A DNA stretch of 64,000 nt from Chloroflexota bacterium. GTDB taxonomy: Bacteria; Chloroflexota; Anaerolineae; Anaerolineales; UBA11579. A program made the translations under genes and the position numbers. The DNA lies in contig QWJF01000002.1 of NCBI GenBank assembly GCA_009391835.1, positions 1 to 64,000 of the forward strand. Direction: 5' to 3'. The notes beneath the pieces were generated by a model. That model was not told the DNA's origin. It made no database searches and saw nothing but the letters and a program-made list of their open reading frames with translations. Positions 41,772-49,026 of the stretch are shown piece after piece. Position 1 is the stretch's first letter. The number at the start of each line of letters is the position of its first letter.

Positions 41772-41799
41772 AAAAACGGGCTGCAGAGCAGCCCGTTAT
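41772..41799 (-). terminator. Intrinsic terminator after hsp20
   Basis: On the minus strand AACGGGCTGC-TCT-GCAGCCCGTT is followed by TTTG. It lies about 30 nt beyond the Hsp20 stop and separates it from the rhomboid gene. Confidence 0.8.
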
Positions 41800-41830
41800 G
41801 ATCTTGTCCAGGATCACCTGGATGCCAGGA

Positions 41831-42226
41831 TTATTTGGCTTTGACTGTGATCTTGCGAGTCTTGGCTTCTTCGGCCTTGGGAACCCGCAGCGTCAGTACG
41901 CCATCGCGCACTTCGGCTTCGGCCTTTTCGGCATCAACTTTGGCACGCAAATGAATGGTGCGCTCGAAATGGCCGGATGGCTGTTCCTGAAGCACCAGGC
42001 GCATGCCTTCGTGCTCGCGGCCGACAATTTCGCCCTCGATCGTGATGCTGTTTTCCAGCACCTCAATCTCGATATCTTCGGCCTTGATGCCGGGCACCAG
42101 CGCACTCACAACATAGGCTTCGTCGTCTATACTGACGTTCAAAGGGATATAGACGCCCTCTAAGTGCCGGCGTTGATGGCCAGCCCAACGCTGCATGTGG
42201 CGGGGAGAGTAGTACATTGTTCTCAT
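41831..42226 (-). CDS. Small heat-shock protein Hsp20 (alpha-crystallin domain)
   Basis: From ATG 42226 (MRTMYYSPRHMQRW) the protein is 131 residues; the track's longer ORF runs through unrelated sequence and the tRNA. The alpha-crystallin domain spans about residues 28-120 (VYIPLNVSIDDEAYVVSALVPGIKAEDIEIEVLENSITIEGE, RDGVLTLRVPKAEEAKTRKITV). It is an ATP-independent holdase chaperone. GGAGG lies 9 nt before the start. No heat-shock operator was recognised. Confidence 0.93.
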   Translation of the reverse strand: MRTMYYSPRHMQRWAGHQRRHLEGVYIPLNVSIDDEAYVVSALVPGIKAEDIEIEVLENSITIEGEIVGREHEGMRLVLQEQPSGHFERTIHLRAKVDAEKAEAEVRDGVLTLRVPKAEEAKTRKITVKAK

Positions 42227-42367
42227 GGAATCATCCTCCAAGTTTGGATAAATCGAATAGATAGAGCATAAAGGCTGTGTATTAGATTCTGGATGGCGAA
42301 GTATAGGAAATGTGTTAGCGGGCCGATGCTTGACGTTGCCCTCCGGCGAGAATATACTCACCCTGTT

Positions 42368-42444
42368 CGGGGTGTAGCGCAGCCTGGCAGCGCACCGCGT
42401 TTGGGACGCGGGGGTCGGCGGTTCAAATCCGCCCACCCCGACCA
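42368..42444 (+). tRNA. trnP: tRNA-Pro (anticodon TGG)
   Basis: The acceptor stem is CGGGGTG/CACCCCG with discriminator A and encoded CCA at 42442-42444. The D arm is present, the anticodon stem CCGCG/CGCGG encloses loop TTTGGGA with anticodon TGG, and the T arm contains GGTTCAAATCC. The next gene's AAGGA ribosome-binding site overlaps the CCA end, so processing must separate them. Confidence 0.96.
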
Positions 42445-42455
42445 AGGAAATGAAC

Positions 42456-42767
42456 ATGTTCAGGAAAAAAGCTGATGGCGTGGTGGAAGCCGCGCATTTT
42501 GATGAGGAAGGCCGATTGATGTGGGTGCGCGCATATGAACGGCGCGGGCCGACGTGGTCCGACGTAGTGCTTTTGGATCGCGCGGCGCTCGTTGAGCGGT
42601 TGAAGGCGGGAAAGAGGTTCTTTGCTGGCAAGCGCAAAGAATTTAATGCCAGTGATTTTGATCTGGGGGAGAGACTCTGGCTAAATGAATTGCGCCGGGG
42701 TGTAGCACTCTCGGTGGGCAAGCGACACGTGCGCACGGATCAGCTTGAGGCGTTGCCGATCGTTTAA
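42456..42767 (+). CDS. Hypothetical small protein
   Basis: The family is not recognised. The 103-residue protein ([60 protein letters not shown]) is soluble and basic. ATG 42456 has AAGGA 7 nt upstream and is preferred to 42450, which lies too close to it. The gene starts 12 nt after tRNA-Pro and may depend on its promoter. Confidence 0.65.
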   Translation: MFRKKADGVVEAAHFDEEGRLMWVRAYERRGPTWSDVVLLDRAALVERLKAGKRFFAGKRKEFNASDFDLGERLWLNELRRGVALSVGKRHVRTDQLEALPIV

Positions 42768-42813
42768 GCGACAACACAAAATTTTTTAAGGTCAAAAAGG
42801 CTCAAATTGGTTT

Positions 42814-42919
42814 ATACTTTTTGAAAGGAGCCCGCTCATTTTATGAGGGTAGCCGCTTTCAAAGCACCAAAATTCGATTTGTCCCCATGAGCACGCGCGC
42901 GATGCGCGTGTTTTTGTTT
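42814..42919 (+). promoter_or_regulatory. Structured leader with terminator upstream of SWIM gene
   Basis: After a possible -10 box TATACT (42814) the leader contains TTTGAAAG..CTTTCAAA arms enclosing CTCAT..ATGAG. It ends in the terminator at 42892-42919, just 30 nt before the SWIM-protein start. This order (fold, then terminator, then gene) is that of a cis-regulatory attenuator. I could not match it to a known riboswitch consensus. Confidence 0.35.
42892..42919 (+). terminator. Intrinsic terminator between hypothetical gene and SWIM gene
   Basis: CACGCGC (42892-42898) and GCGCGTG (42904-42910) form a seven-pair stem with a five-base loop, followed by TTTTTGTTT. It either ends the transcript of 42456..42767 or attenuates the SWIM gene. 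Confidence 0.8.
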
Positions 42920-42950
42920 AACTTGCCACGACGTGAGAGGAGCGAATCAG

Positions 42951-43193
42951 ATGGACAATGGGATGATCCGCAAATATGAAAAAGCCAAGATGTATGCAGA
43001 GCAACCCGAACGGATGCAAGTGCAGAATCTAAAAGTGCAGTTCGACGGCCGCAATAACCCCCATATGGTTGAATTTAGCGAGGGGAAATGGCACTGTGAT
43101 TGTGATTTCTTTGTTGGCCGTGAACGCTGCAGCCATACAATGGCGCTTGAATTGGTGCTGGGTGAAATGCTACACCCGCTTGAGGTGGCCTAA
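42951..43193 (+). CDS. SWIM-type zinc-finger protein
   Basis: The 80-residue protein has the SWIM motif CDCDFFVGRERCSHTMALELVL (CxC, then CxH) at about residues 49-65, after a beta-type N-terminal part. SWIM fingers bind DNA or proteins and usually sit in larger ATPases or transposases; here the domain stands almost alone. ATG 42951 with GAGAGGAG upstream is the better start than GTG 42933. Confidence 0.8.
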   Translation: MDNGMIRKYEKAKMYAEQPERMQVQNLKVQFDGRNNPHMVEFSEGKWHCDCDFFVGRERCSHTMALELVLGEMLHPLEVA

Positions 43194-43217
43194 GCAAAGC
43201 TGCTCTACAAAGACTTG

Positions 43218-43244
43218 AAAGCCCCGCCATTTGGCGGGGCTTTT
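43218..43244. terminator. Bidirectional terminator
   Basis: AAAGCCCCGCC-ATTT-GGCGGGGCTTTT lies between the SWIM gene stop (43193) and the minus-strand OmdA-like gene stop (43247). The T/A tracts allow function in both directions. Confidence 0.85.
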
Positions 43245-43246
43245 AC

Positions 43247-43495
43247 TTACCTGGGAGTCCAGTTCATTTTCATGTACACATTTCCCTGCTTTAATTTAAC
43301 GATCATTAGGTCGAGGCGTTTTTGGCGGGTGGCCTGGCGCTTAGCGCGGGTGATCCAACCAATGTAGTCATTTTGCTGATAAGGCGGCCGGGATTTATAT
43401 TTCTCCCTGAGGCCATGCTTGTGCAGCGCTTCCTGAATGAAATCTGGCATGGGATGGCGTGGACGTTTGAGTGAGGACCAATCGTGATCAGTCAT
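43247..43495 (-). CDS. OmdA/YdeI C-terminal-type small protein
   Basis: The 82-residue protein contains MPDFIQEALHKHGLREKYKSRPPYQQNDYIGWITRAKRQATRQKRLDLMIVKLKQGNVYMKMNW. The QNDYIGWI..AKR..TR.KRL.. text is the C-terminal domain of OmdA/YdeI proteins (bacteriocin-resistance type). It overlaps the full-length YdeI-like gene by 4 nt, so two members of one family are co-translated. Confidence 0.78.
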   Translation of the reverse strand: MTDHDWSSLKRPRHPMPDFIQEALHKHGLREKYKSRPPYQQNDYIGWITRAKRQATRQKRLDLMIVKLKQGNVYMKMNWTPR

Positions 43496-44091
43496 TGCTT
43501 TTCCTTACTACCAAAGGGATCCATTAGATCGACGCGCTCGCCCGAAATGGAGACTTCGATGACGCGGGCGAGGCGACGCACCTGGGTTTTTTCCTGCTTG
43601 GCACTGGTAACCCAGTGAATTATGGTTTTGCGGTAGCCGGGGGGCTGGTCCTGGAAAAACTCCCAGGCGCCCTTGGCGACTCTGAAAGTTTTGGCTTGGG
43701 CGGCATTCAGCTTAGGAGCTTCATCCTGCTCAAAGGAATAGGCGCCGGATTTCTGGCCTTTGCGAGCCTGATAGACGGCGAGACCAGCGGGCTGCACGCG
43801 GCCGACCGCGATGAGGCGCTGCATGCTGGCAATGTTCTTCTTGCTCCAAAAACTGTCAGGGCGGCGGGGCGAAAAGCGAATGGTGTACGCCTCATCGTCG
43901 ATGCGCTTGCGAGCACCATCAATCCAGCCGTAGCAGAGGGCTTCATCCACGGATTGCTCCCAGGAGATGGAGGGTTTGTCGGTGGCGACTTTGTAGAAGC
44001 CGACAAGCAACTGCCTTTGGCTGGCGTGGTGCTCGGCAAGCCAGGCACGAAACTCTTCAGGAGTGGCGAAGAAGGCAGGAGTGGCAGTCAT
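43492..44091 (-). CDS. YdeI/OmpD-associated family protein
   Basis: The 199-residue protein from ATG 44091 (MTATPAFFATPEEFRAWLAEHHASQRQLLVGFYK) has the YdeI motifs SWEQSVDEALCYGWIDGARKRIDD, RFSPRRPDSFWSKKNI and a C-terminal helix GYRKTIIHWVTSAKQEKTQVRRL. Function is poorly known; relatives are linked to resistance to antimicrobial peptides. ATGA overlaps with the DUF1697 gene upstream mark co-translation. Confidence 0.88.
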   Translation of the reverse strand: MTATPAFFATPEEFRAWLAEHHASQRQLLVGFYKVATDKPSISWEQSVDEALCYGWIDGARKRIDDEAYTIRFSPRRPDSFWSKKNIASMQRLIAVGRVQPAGLAVYQARKGQKSGAYSFEQDEAPKLNAAQAKTFRVAKGAWEFFQDQPPGYRKTIIHWVTSAKQEKTQVRRLARVIEVSISGERVDLMDPFGSKEKQ

Positions 44092-44633
44092 GCGCCCTGC
44101 AGCCGGGTATGGATTTTCAGCACCGTGTTCCATGTGCGGGTGGTGGCGGAGTGGCCGAATTGCTTTTCCAGATAATCCATGAGATCCAGCGTGCCGGTGT
44201 TGGGGCCAAGGGTGACGATGTTGAAGAGGTGCAGGTCATCAATCTTACGGACCTCGAATTCGGGGTCGCTGGATTCGTAGGGAAGGGCGATCTGCGCGTT
44301 TAATGGATCTTCAAGAAAGGTGACGTGGAGCTTGGTTTGCTTTGTGACCTTGAGGCTCTGAGGGGGGTCGGCGGCAACGAGGTCGGCTAGCTGCTCCGTG
44401 GTGCGGATGACAGCGGTGGAGGGGAAGCCGAAGCTGGTTTTGATGCCAGATTCGACGGCGGCTTTGATGAGAGCGGGGTCGGTTTGCTTGGCTTGGAAAA
44501 CGACATTGCCACTGGCCAGCAGAGTCTGCGGGTCGGTGAAGCCCCAGTCGGAGAAGGCGCTGCGCAGCGTATCCATCTTGAGGCGGTGGCCACCGAGGTT
44601 AATGCCGCGCAGCAGAGCGGCGTAGGCGGGCAT
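44088..44633 (-). CDS. DUF1697 family protein
   Basis: The 181-residue protein starts MPAYAALLRGINLGGHRLKMDTLRSAFSDWGFTDPQTLLASGNVVFQA, the DUF1697 signature (ALLRGINVGG..YIQSGNVVF-like). Function is unknown. It is embedded in a run of small uncharacterised genes (DUF1801, YdeI, TMEM175) on the same strand, an association seen in many soil and sediment bacteria. Confidence 0.9.
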   Translation of the reverse strand: MPAYAALLRGINLGGHRLKMDTLRSAFSDWGFTDPQTLLASGNVVFQAKQTDPALIKAAVESGIKTSFGFPSTAVIRTTEQLADLVAADPPQSLKVTKQTKLHVTFLEDPLNAQIALPYESSDPEFEVRKIDDLHLFNIVTLGPNTGTLDLMDYLEKQFGHSATTRTWNTVLKIHTRLQGA

Positions 44634-44634
44634 G

Positions 44635-44988
44635 CTAGCCTTTCAACTCGATCCAGGCTTTGACGATAGCCTCCAATTCGGATTTGCGTGCATCAGCTTC
44701 GGCGAGGTCGGCGAATTTCATCGTGCGGGCCTGCTCGCCATCACCCTCCAAGTGGGGGAAATTGCCGGGGACCTGTGCTCCGTTGTGGAACATCAGGCTG
44801 GCGTGCTGTTTGGATTTCGGGAAGAAGCTGGCCAGATTGCCTTTGTACGTGAAGGTGGGCGCCTGCCATTTGATCGTTTCTTGCAGGCGGTCATCGGCGG
44901 CGAGTATGATTTCCCGGACACGCTGAACGACGGCTTTCATGGGGTTGTCATATTGTTCGAACCAGGAATCTACTTCGTTCGTGCTCAT
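44635..44988 (-). CDS. DUF1801 family protein
   Basis: The 117-residue protein (VDSWFEQYDNPMKAVVQRVREIILAADDRLQETIKWQAPTFTYKGNLASFFPKSKQHASLMF) has the DUF1801 fold (YdhG-like), related to the iron-chaperone-like frataxin-type fold. It is one base from the DUF1697 gene, and its start overlaps the TMEM175 stop (TAATG). A second, more distant DUF1801-type protein is at 45648. Function is unknown. Confidence 0.87.
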   Translation of the reverse strand: MSTNEVDSWFEQYDNPMKAVVQRVREIILAADDRLQETIKWQAPTFTYKGNLASFFPKSKQHASLMFHNGAQVPGNFPHLEGDGEQARTMKFADLAEADARKSELEAIVKAWIELKG

Positions 44989-45590
44989 TACTCGTTCCTT
45001 GTTTGGGACAGCGCATCCCGATCATGGGCTTCAAAGCGTCGGTCGGGGATCACCCAAATGAGGGCCACCATAGCATAAATACCATAAGCGATCCCGACCG
45101 GCCCCAGCAATGAAACCGCGATTGCCAGCAAATAAAACCCAGTCGACATATATTCTTTTATCGCACTGCCGGTTAGTTGGTTAAGCTTTGAATCCGGTTT
45201 GTGCAGTGCTTTCAAACTGCGGGACATGATGAAATAGGCAAGGCCAGCCATAAATAGATTGGCTCCATAGAGGGCGCTTGGGAGGCGTTCTCCGGGATAT
45301 TCGCTGAGCCAGGCGGTGGTGAAAGGCACCAGAGAAAGCCAAAAAAGCAGATGGATATTGGTCCAGAGCACGCGCCCATTAACCACTTCAGCAACATGCA
45401 ACAAATGATGGTGGTTGTTCCAATAAATGCTCAGATAGACAAAGCTCAATACATAGGCCAGAAATATAGGCAGCAAATGGGCTAACCCATCCAGGCCAGC
45501 GCTCTCTGGGGGGCGCAATTCAAGCACCATAATGGTGATGACAATGGCGATGACGGCATCGCTGTAGGCTTCGAGTCGGGTGGTGGACAT
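44988..45590 (-). CDS. TMEM175-family (DUF1211) potassium-channel-like protein
   Basis: The 200-residue protein has six membrane helices and begins MSTTRLEAYSDAVIAIVITIMVLELRPP, the conserved R-x3-FSDGVFAI-type TM1 motif of TMEM175 channels (here EAYSDAVIAI). Bacterial members are tetrameric potassium-leak channels with one six-helix repeat per subunit. It heads the run of small genes ending at 43247. Confidence 0.9.
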   Translation of the reverse strand: MSTTRLEAYSDAVIAIVITIMVLELRPPESAGLDGLAHLLPIFLAYVLSFVYLSIYWNNHHHLLHVAEVVNGRVLWTNIHLLFWLSLVPFTTAWLSEYPGERLPSALYGANLFMAGLAYFIMSRSLKALHKPDSKLNQLTGSAIKEYMSTGFYLLAIAVSLLGPVGIAYGIYAMVALIWVIPDRRFEAHDRDALSQTRNE

Positions 45591-45647
45591 GGCTATTTTT
45601 CGGAGACTTTCAGGACTTTGACCGCGTAGGCAAAATTTGATTTAGAA

Positions 45648-46070
45648 CTATGGTTTCCTCGTGTTTAGTATAACTGCTTCAATAATCAAGGCCTGTAGGG
45701 CAGCGCTATCCACGGTGTCGCCTTCGGAAATGTCGATGGCGCGGACTGTTTTGCTGTCCAAACGTGTGTTGAAGAGCCCTTTGGGATCTTTCATCTGCGC
45801 CCCTTTGGGAAAGGTCAATCTGACAGCGCGCTTTAGCGTATCAGCGATACACAGGTTCCCATTGTGAAACCAAACCGGGACACCGCTCGGTTTGGAGGGC
45901 TTTTTCCACTTTACTTCTTCGACTATGGCCGCATCACTGTCGAGAATTACCGCGCGCAGGTGCGCCAACAGTTCGCCGCGCCAATCTCCTGACTCCTGAA
46001 TGATCTGGTCTATTTGCTCAGAGGCGGATTTATCTTGCGGGGTTGGGATTTCGGTTTTGTCTGAGGCCAT
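45648..46070 (-). CDS. DUF1801-like protein
   Basis: The 140-residue protein from ATG 46070 (MASDKTEIPTPQDKSASEQIDQIIQESGDWRGELLAHLRAVILDSDAAIVEEVKWKKPS) carries the DUF1801 core (EEVKWKKPS..GVPVWFHNGNLCIADTLKRAVRLTFPKGA). The track's longer ORF runs back through the tRNA-Ser. GTCCTAGG-type sequence upstream is only a weak ribosome-binding site. The tRNA-Ser gene lies 45 nt upstream. Confidence 0.85.
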   Translation of the reverse strand: MASDKTEIPTPQDKSASEQIDQIIQESGDWRGELLAHLRAVILDSDAAIVEEVKWKKPSKPSGVPVWFHNGNLCIADTLKRAVRLTFPKGAQMKDPKGLFNTRLDSKTVRAIDISEGDTVDSAALQALIIEAVILNTRKP

Positions 46071-46114
46071 GCGGTGCTCTTGTCCTAGGTGGGGCAAATT
46101 ATGGCAGGAAAAGG

Positions 46115-46202
46115 CGGAGAGGGAGGGATTCGAACCCTCGGTGGCCCATAAGACCACAACGGTTTTCGAGACCGCCCCATTCGTCCACTCTGGCACCTCT
46201 CC
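46115..46202 (-). tRNA. trnS: tRNA-Ser (anticodon CGA)
   Basis: On the minus strand the acceptor stem GGAGAGG/CCTCTCC has discriminator G. The anticodon loop CTCGAAA within CGGT..ACCG gives anticodon CGA, and a long variable arm (TGTGGTCTTATGGGCCACCG) marks a class II serine tRNA. The T arm contains GGTTCGAATCC. CCA is not encoded. Confidence 0.95.
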
Positions 46203-46220
46203 GGGGCGATTATAACGTCG

Positions 46221-46276
46221 ATTGTGCGCCGCTTTAGCGGCGCACAATCTTAGGGAGAATGCGCGCATTCTCCACG
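46221..46276 (+). repeat. Dispersed two-hairpin repeat, copy C
   Basis: ATTGTGCGCCGC-TTTA-GCGGCGCACAAT (46221-46248) is a 12-pair stem. It is followed by CTTAGG and the perfect palindrome GGAGAATGCGCGCATTCTCC (46254-46273), then ACG. It lies between tRNA-Ser and the end of the metallohydrolase gene. Stem 1 sequence differs from copies A and B, but the CTTAGG linker and stem 2 are shared. Confidence 0.78.
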
Positions 46277-46345
46277 GTTTCGAGCAGAATTAAAACTATT
46301 CATACCGCTGTGGCGAATTGGCTAATCTGGACAAAGACTTGTTGG

Positions 46346-47743
46346 TTAGAGTTCGACGCTGTGGCCCCAGGGTGGAAATTGGGTCTTGTCGAAATTATGG
46401 AGGGCCAGCGATTCGCGCAGACCGGTGGCGCCGCGCTCATCGCCATGCACGAGGAAAACCTGCTTCACGCTATCCTGCACAGCCAAGGCGTAATCTGTAA
46501 GCAACTCCCGCCCAGCGTGCGCCGAAAAGCCTTCGACCCGGGCCACCCGAATCTTACGCTCGAAGACCTCGCCAAAAATCTTTACCTGGTCTTCTCCGTC
46601 TTGCAGCCTGCGGCCGAGGGTGTGCGGGGCCATCCAGGAGACGATGAGCACGACGCTGTTCGGATCGTGAATGTTGTGCTCCAGGTGATGCAGCACGCGG
46701 CCAACTTCCATCATGCCCGAGGCTGAGATAATGATCATTGGGTCTTTGCGCTCATTGAGCGCTTTGGATTCTTCCACCGAGCGGATATAGGTGAGGTGGT
46801 CAAAACCCAGGGCAGCCAGATGGATATCGTTCTTAATCATGTTCTGCGCTTCCTGATCGAAGCATTCAGTATGTGCGCGGAATAAATCAGTCACGTTAAC
46901 GGCCAAGGGGCTATCCACAAACACGGGCACAGCGGGGATATCGCCGGCGTCCATGAGTTTGTGGAGGCTGTAGACCAATTCCTGGGTGCGGCCCACGGCA
47001 AAAGCTGGGATGATCACTTTGCCGCCTCGGTTCAACGTATCTTTGACGACATCGCGCAATTCCGTATAGGCTTGCTCAGGCGGGCGATGGGGGCGATCCC
47101 CGTAGGTGCATTCCATGAGCAGGTAATCGGCGCGATCCGGCAGAACGGGATCGCGGATAATAGGTAGATTCACACGCCCGATATCCCCCGAGAACCACAG
47201 GCGAATTTTGCGCCCCTTTTCTTCAATGTCCAAAATGATGGCGGTGGAGCCAAGAATGTGCCCGGCTTCCACAAATGTGGCCTGCACGCCGGGGATCGGT
47301 TCAAATGGCTGGTCGTAGTTCTGCTTCACAAAGAGGCCGGCTGTCTGTGCGGCGTCTTCCTGGGTGTAGAGCGGCTCGATGAGTGGTTTGCCCTGCCTGG
47401 CAAGCCGACGATTGACGTGGCGGGCATTCGATTCCTGGATGTGCCCGGAGTCTTGCAGCATGATCTCGGTAAGGTGGGCGCTGGCGCGCTGGGCATGGAT
47501 GGGGCCGCGATAGCCACTTTTGACCAGGTTTGGCAGGTTGCCGCTATGGTCTATATGGGCATGGGAGAGGAGCACTGCATCCAATTCGTTGGGCTCAAAT
47601 CGAAAATTGCGGTTGCGTTCAATGGCTTCCTTGCGGCGGCCCTGGTAGAGTCCGCATTCAAGCAGGAGCCTGTGCCCGTTGATTTCGAGCAGGTGCTGCG
47701 AGCCGGTAACCGTCTGGGCTGCGCCCAGAAAACGAAGCTGCAT
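46346..47743 (-). CDS. Beta-CASP metallo-beta-lactamase-fold RNA-processing hydrolase
   Basis: The 465-residue enzyme has the zinc motif LSHAHIDHSGNLPNL (HxHxDH), a central beta-CASP domain (KVIIPAFAVGRTQELVYSLHKL) and a late AHAGRELL His motif. This is the CPSF73/YSH1-like bacterial family, likely an endo- or exoribonuclease in the cytoplasm. The start MQLRFLGAAQTVTGSQHLLEI is typical. It begins 3 nt after the RNase D stop, so two ribonuclease genes form one operon. Confidence 0.92.
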   Translation of the reverse strand: MQLRFLGAAQTVTGSQHLLEINGHRLLLECGLYQGRRKEAIERNRNFRFEPNELDAVLLSHAHIDHSGNLPNLVKSGYRGPIHAQRASAHLTEIMLQDSGHIQESNARHVNRRLARQGKPLIEPLYTQEDAAQTAGLFVKQNYDQPFEPIPGVQATFVEAGHILGSTAIILDIEEKGRKIRLWFSGDIGRVNLPIIRDPVLPDRADYLLMECTYGDRPHRPPEQAYTELRDVVKDTLNRGGKVIIPAFAVGRTQELVYSLHKLMDAGDIPAVPVFVDSPLAVNVTDLFRAHTECFDQEAQNMIKNDIHLAALGFDHLTYIRSVEESKALNERKDPMIIISASGMMEVGRVLHHLEHNIHDPNSVVLIVSWMAPHTLGRRLQDGEDQVKIFGEVFERKIRVARVEGFSAHAGRELLTDYALAVQDSVKQVFLVHGDERGATGLRESLALHNFDKTQFPPWGHSVEL

Positions 47744-47746
47744 GGT

Positions 47747-48883
47747 TTAGCGTTGCCCCTTGAGGGCGCTTAGCGTTTTCAAGATTCCCTGACTGTACTG
47801 CGCTTTGCGCCAGGGAAGATCGCTAAGCAGGGGATCCAATTGGGCTGGGTTGTGTGGATTGGCGTGCGCAATGGTTTCCATCACGTCGCGGGGTAGCACG
47901 ACATCCGATTCGACAGCCATTTCCCGGGCGGTTAATTTGCGCCAGCTGCGCAAAGCTTCAACCCGCTCAACGTATTCTTCGTCGTAGGGGCTGCGCGGCG
48001 GGCGGCGGGGCGCTTCAGCGCCAACACCGCGCTGTACGGCTTTGAGCAACGCTTCGCCGTGGCGGCGTATCTGCCCATCGGACATACCCTCCACTTGGGC
48101 AAGCTCGCCTGTGCTGCGCGGGGCATTGGCCGCAATGGCCGTCAGCGTGCGATCCCCCATGATCTTGAACAAGGGTACATCGGCGCGCTGGGCCTGCTGA
48201 TCGCGGTAATCGGCCAGCTGCTGCAGAATGGCCGTCTGATCGGGCTTCAAATCGCGCACACCTTTGATATTCCAGATGCTGCCGTTGGGGCCTGCGGATT
48301 GCTCTGGGATGATATGCGGCATGCGAGCAAAATCCTCGTGGGCGATGGGCCAGCGTCCGGTCTGCTCCAATTCGGCCTTGAATTTTTTGCGAAGTTGAAC
48401 AAGATAATGGGTATCCAGGCGGGCATAATCCAGCATTTCGGGGCTGAGAGGGCGTTTGCCCCAATCGGCGCGCTGGTAGCGCTTGGCGAGCTTGACACCA
48501 AGCTCCTCCTCCAGCAGGTTTCCGAGCCCGACACGTTTGCGCCCGAGGATGCGAGCGGCGACCATCGTGTCGAAGAGGTTGGCAAATTCAAAGCCATAAT
48601 CGCGCTTGAGCACGATCAAATCGTACTCAGCGGCATGGAAAATGGTCTCTATTCCCGGACTGCTGAAAACGCGCGCCAGCGAGGATAGATCGTCCAGGGC
48701 CAGGGGATCCACAAGGTAATCATTCTTAGCGGTAGAAAATTGGATCAGGCAAACCTGTTCGCGGTAGGCATGCAGGCTATTCGATTCAGTATCTACAGCG
48801 ATGAGCGACTGTTTATTGAGATCCTGGGCCAGGGACTCAAGGTCCTCGGTGTGGGTAATAAGCTGAAAGGAAGCGGCTGACAT
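47747..48883 (-). CDS. rnd: Ribonuclease D
   Basis: The 378-residue exonuclease has the DEDD domain (SLIAVDTESNSLHAYREQVCLIQFS, FHAAEYDLIVLKRDYGFEF, DYARLDTHYLVQLR) and an HRDC domain (PLFKIMGDRTLTAIAANAPRSTGELAQVEGM, about residues 225-300). RNase D trims the 3' ends of tRNA and other stable RNA. TATAAT lies 7 nt before ATG, so the mRNA is probably leaderless. Confidence 0.93.
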   Translation of the reverse strand: MSAASFQLITHTEDLESLAQDLNKQSLIAVDTESNSLHAYREQVCLIQFSTAKNDYLVDPLALDDLSSLARVFSSPGIETIFHAAEYDLIVLKRDYGFEFANLFDTMVAARILGRKRVGLGNLLEEELGVKLAKRYQRADWGKRPLSPEMLDYARLDTHYLVQLRKKFKAELEQTGRWPIAHEDFARMPHIIPEQSAGPNGSIWNIKGVRDLKPDQTAILQQLADYRDQQAQRADVPLFKIMGDRTLTAIAANAPRSTGELAQVEGMSDGQIRRHGEALLKAVQRGVGAEAPRRPPRSPYDEEYVERVEALRSWRKLTAREMAVESDVVLPRDVMETIAHANPHNPAQLDPLLSDLPWRKAQYSQGILKTLSALKGQR

Positions 48884-48890
48884 GCTGGCT

Positions 48891-48896
48891 ATTATA
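48891..48896 (-). promoter_or_regulatory. -10 box of a likely leaderless promoter (rnd)
   Basis: TATAAT on the minus strand ends 7 nt before the rnd ATG (48883), without room for a ribosome-binding site. No good -35 hexamer could be found. Confidence 0.55.
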
Positions 48897-49026
48897 GTAG
48901 AGGGGAATTGATTGGTGTTTATATGCCTCCGACGTTTCTCTAACGGGAATCTTGTGTTCTCCCCCTACACTTGTCTAGTGCGCGTAAAACGCGTAACGAA
49001 TTAGCAAAAGTGTAAGGAGTTAACAC

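Noticed and set aside
41831-42736. 301-residue minus ORF as given in the track
   Set aside because: Only the last 131 residues are Hsp20; the upstream part runs through tRNA-Pro and the opposite-strand gene. A GGAGG-preceded ATG at 42226 is the real start.
45642-45656. AGAAC-TATG-GTTTC as another LexA-type box
   Set aside because: Two mismatches and location at the 3' end of a gene rather than at a promoter.
48884-49026. CIRCE operator upstream of dnaK
   Set aside because: No TTAGCACTC-N9-GAGTGCTAA or close match was found; only short GCGCGT-type inverted bases are present.
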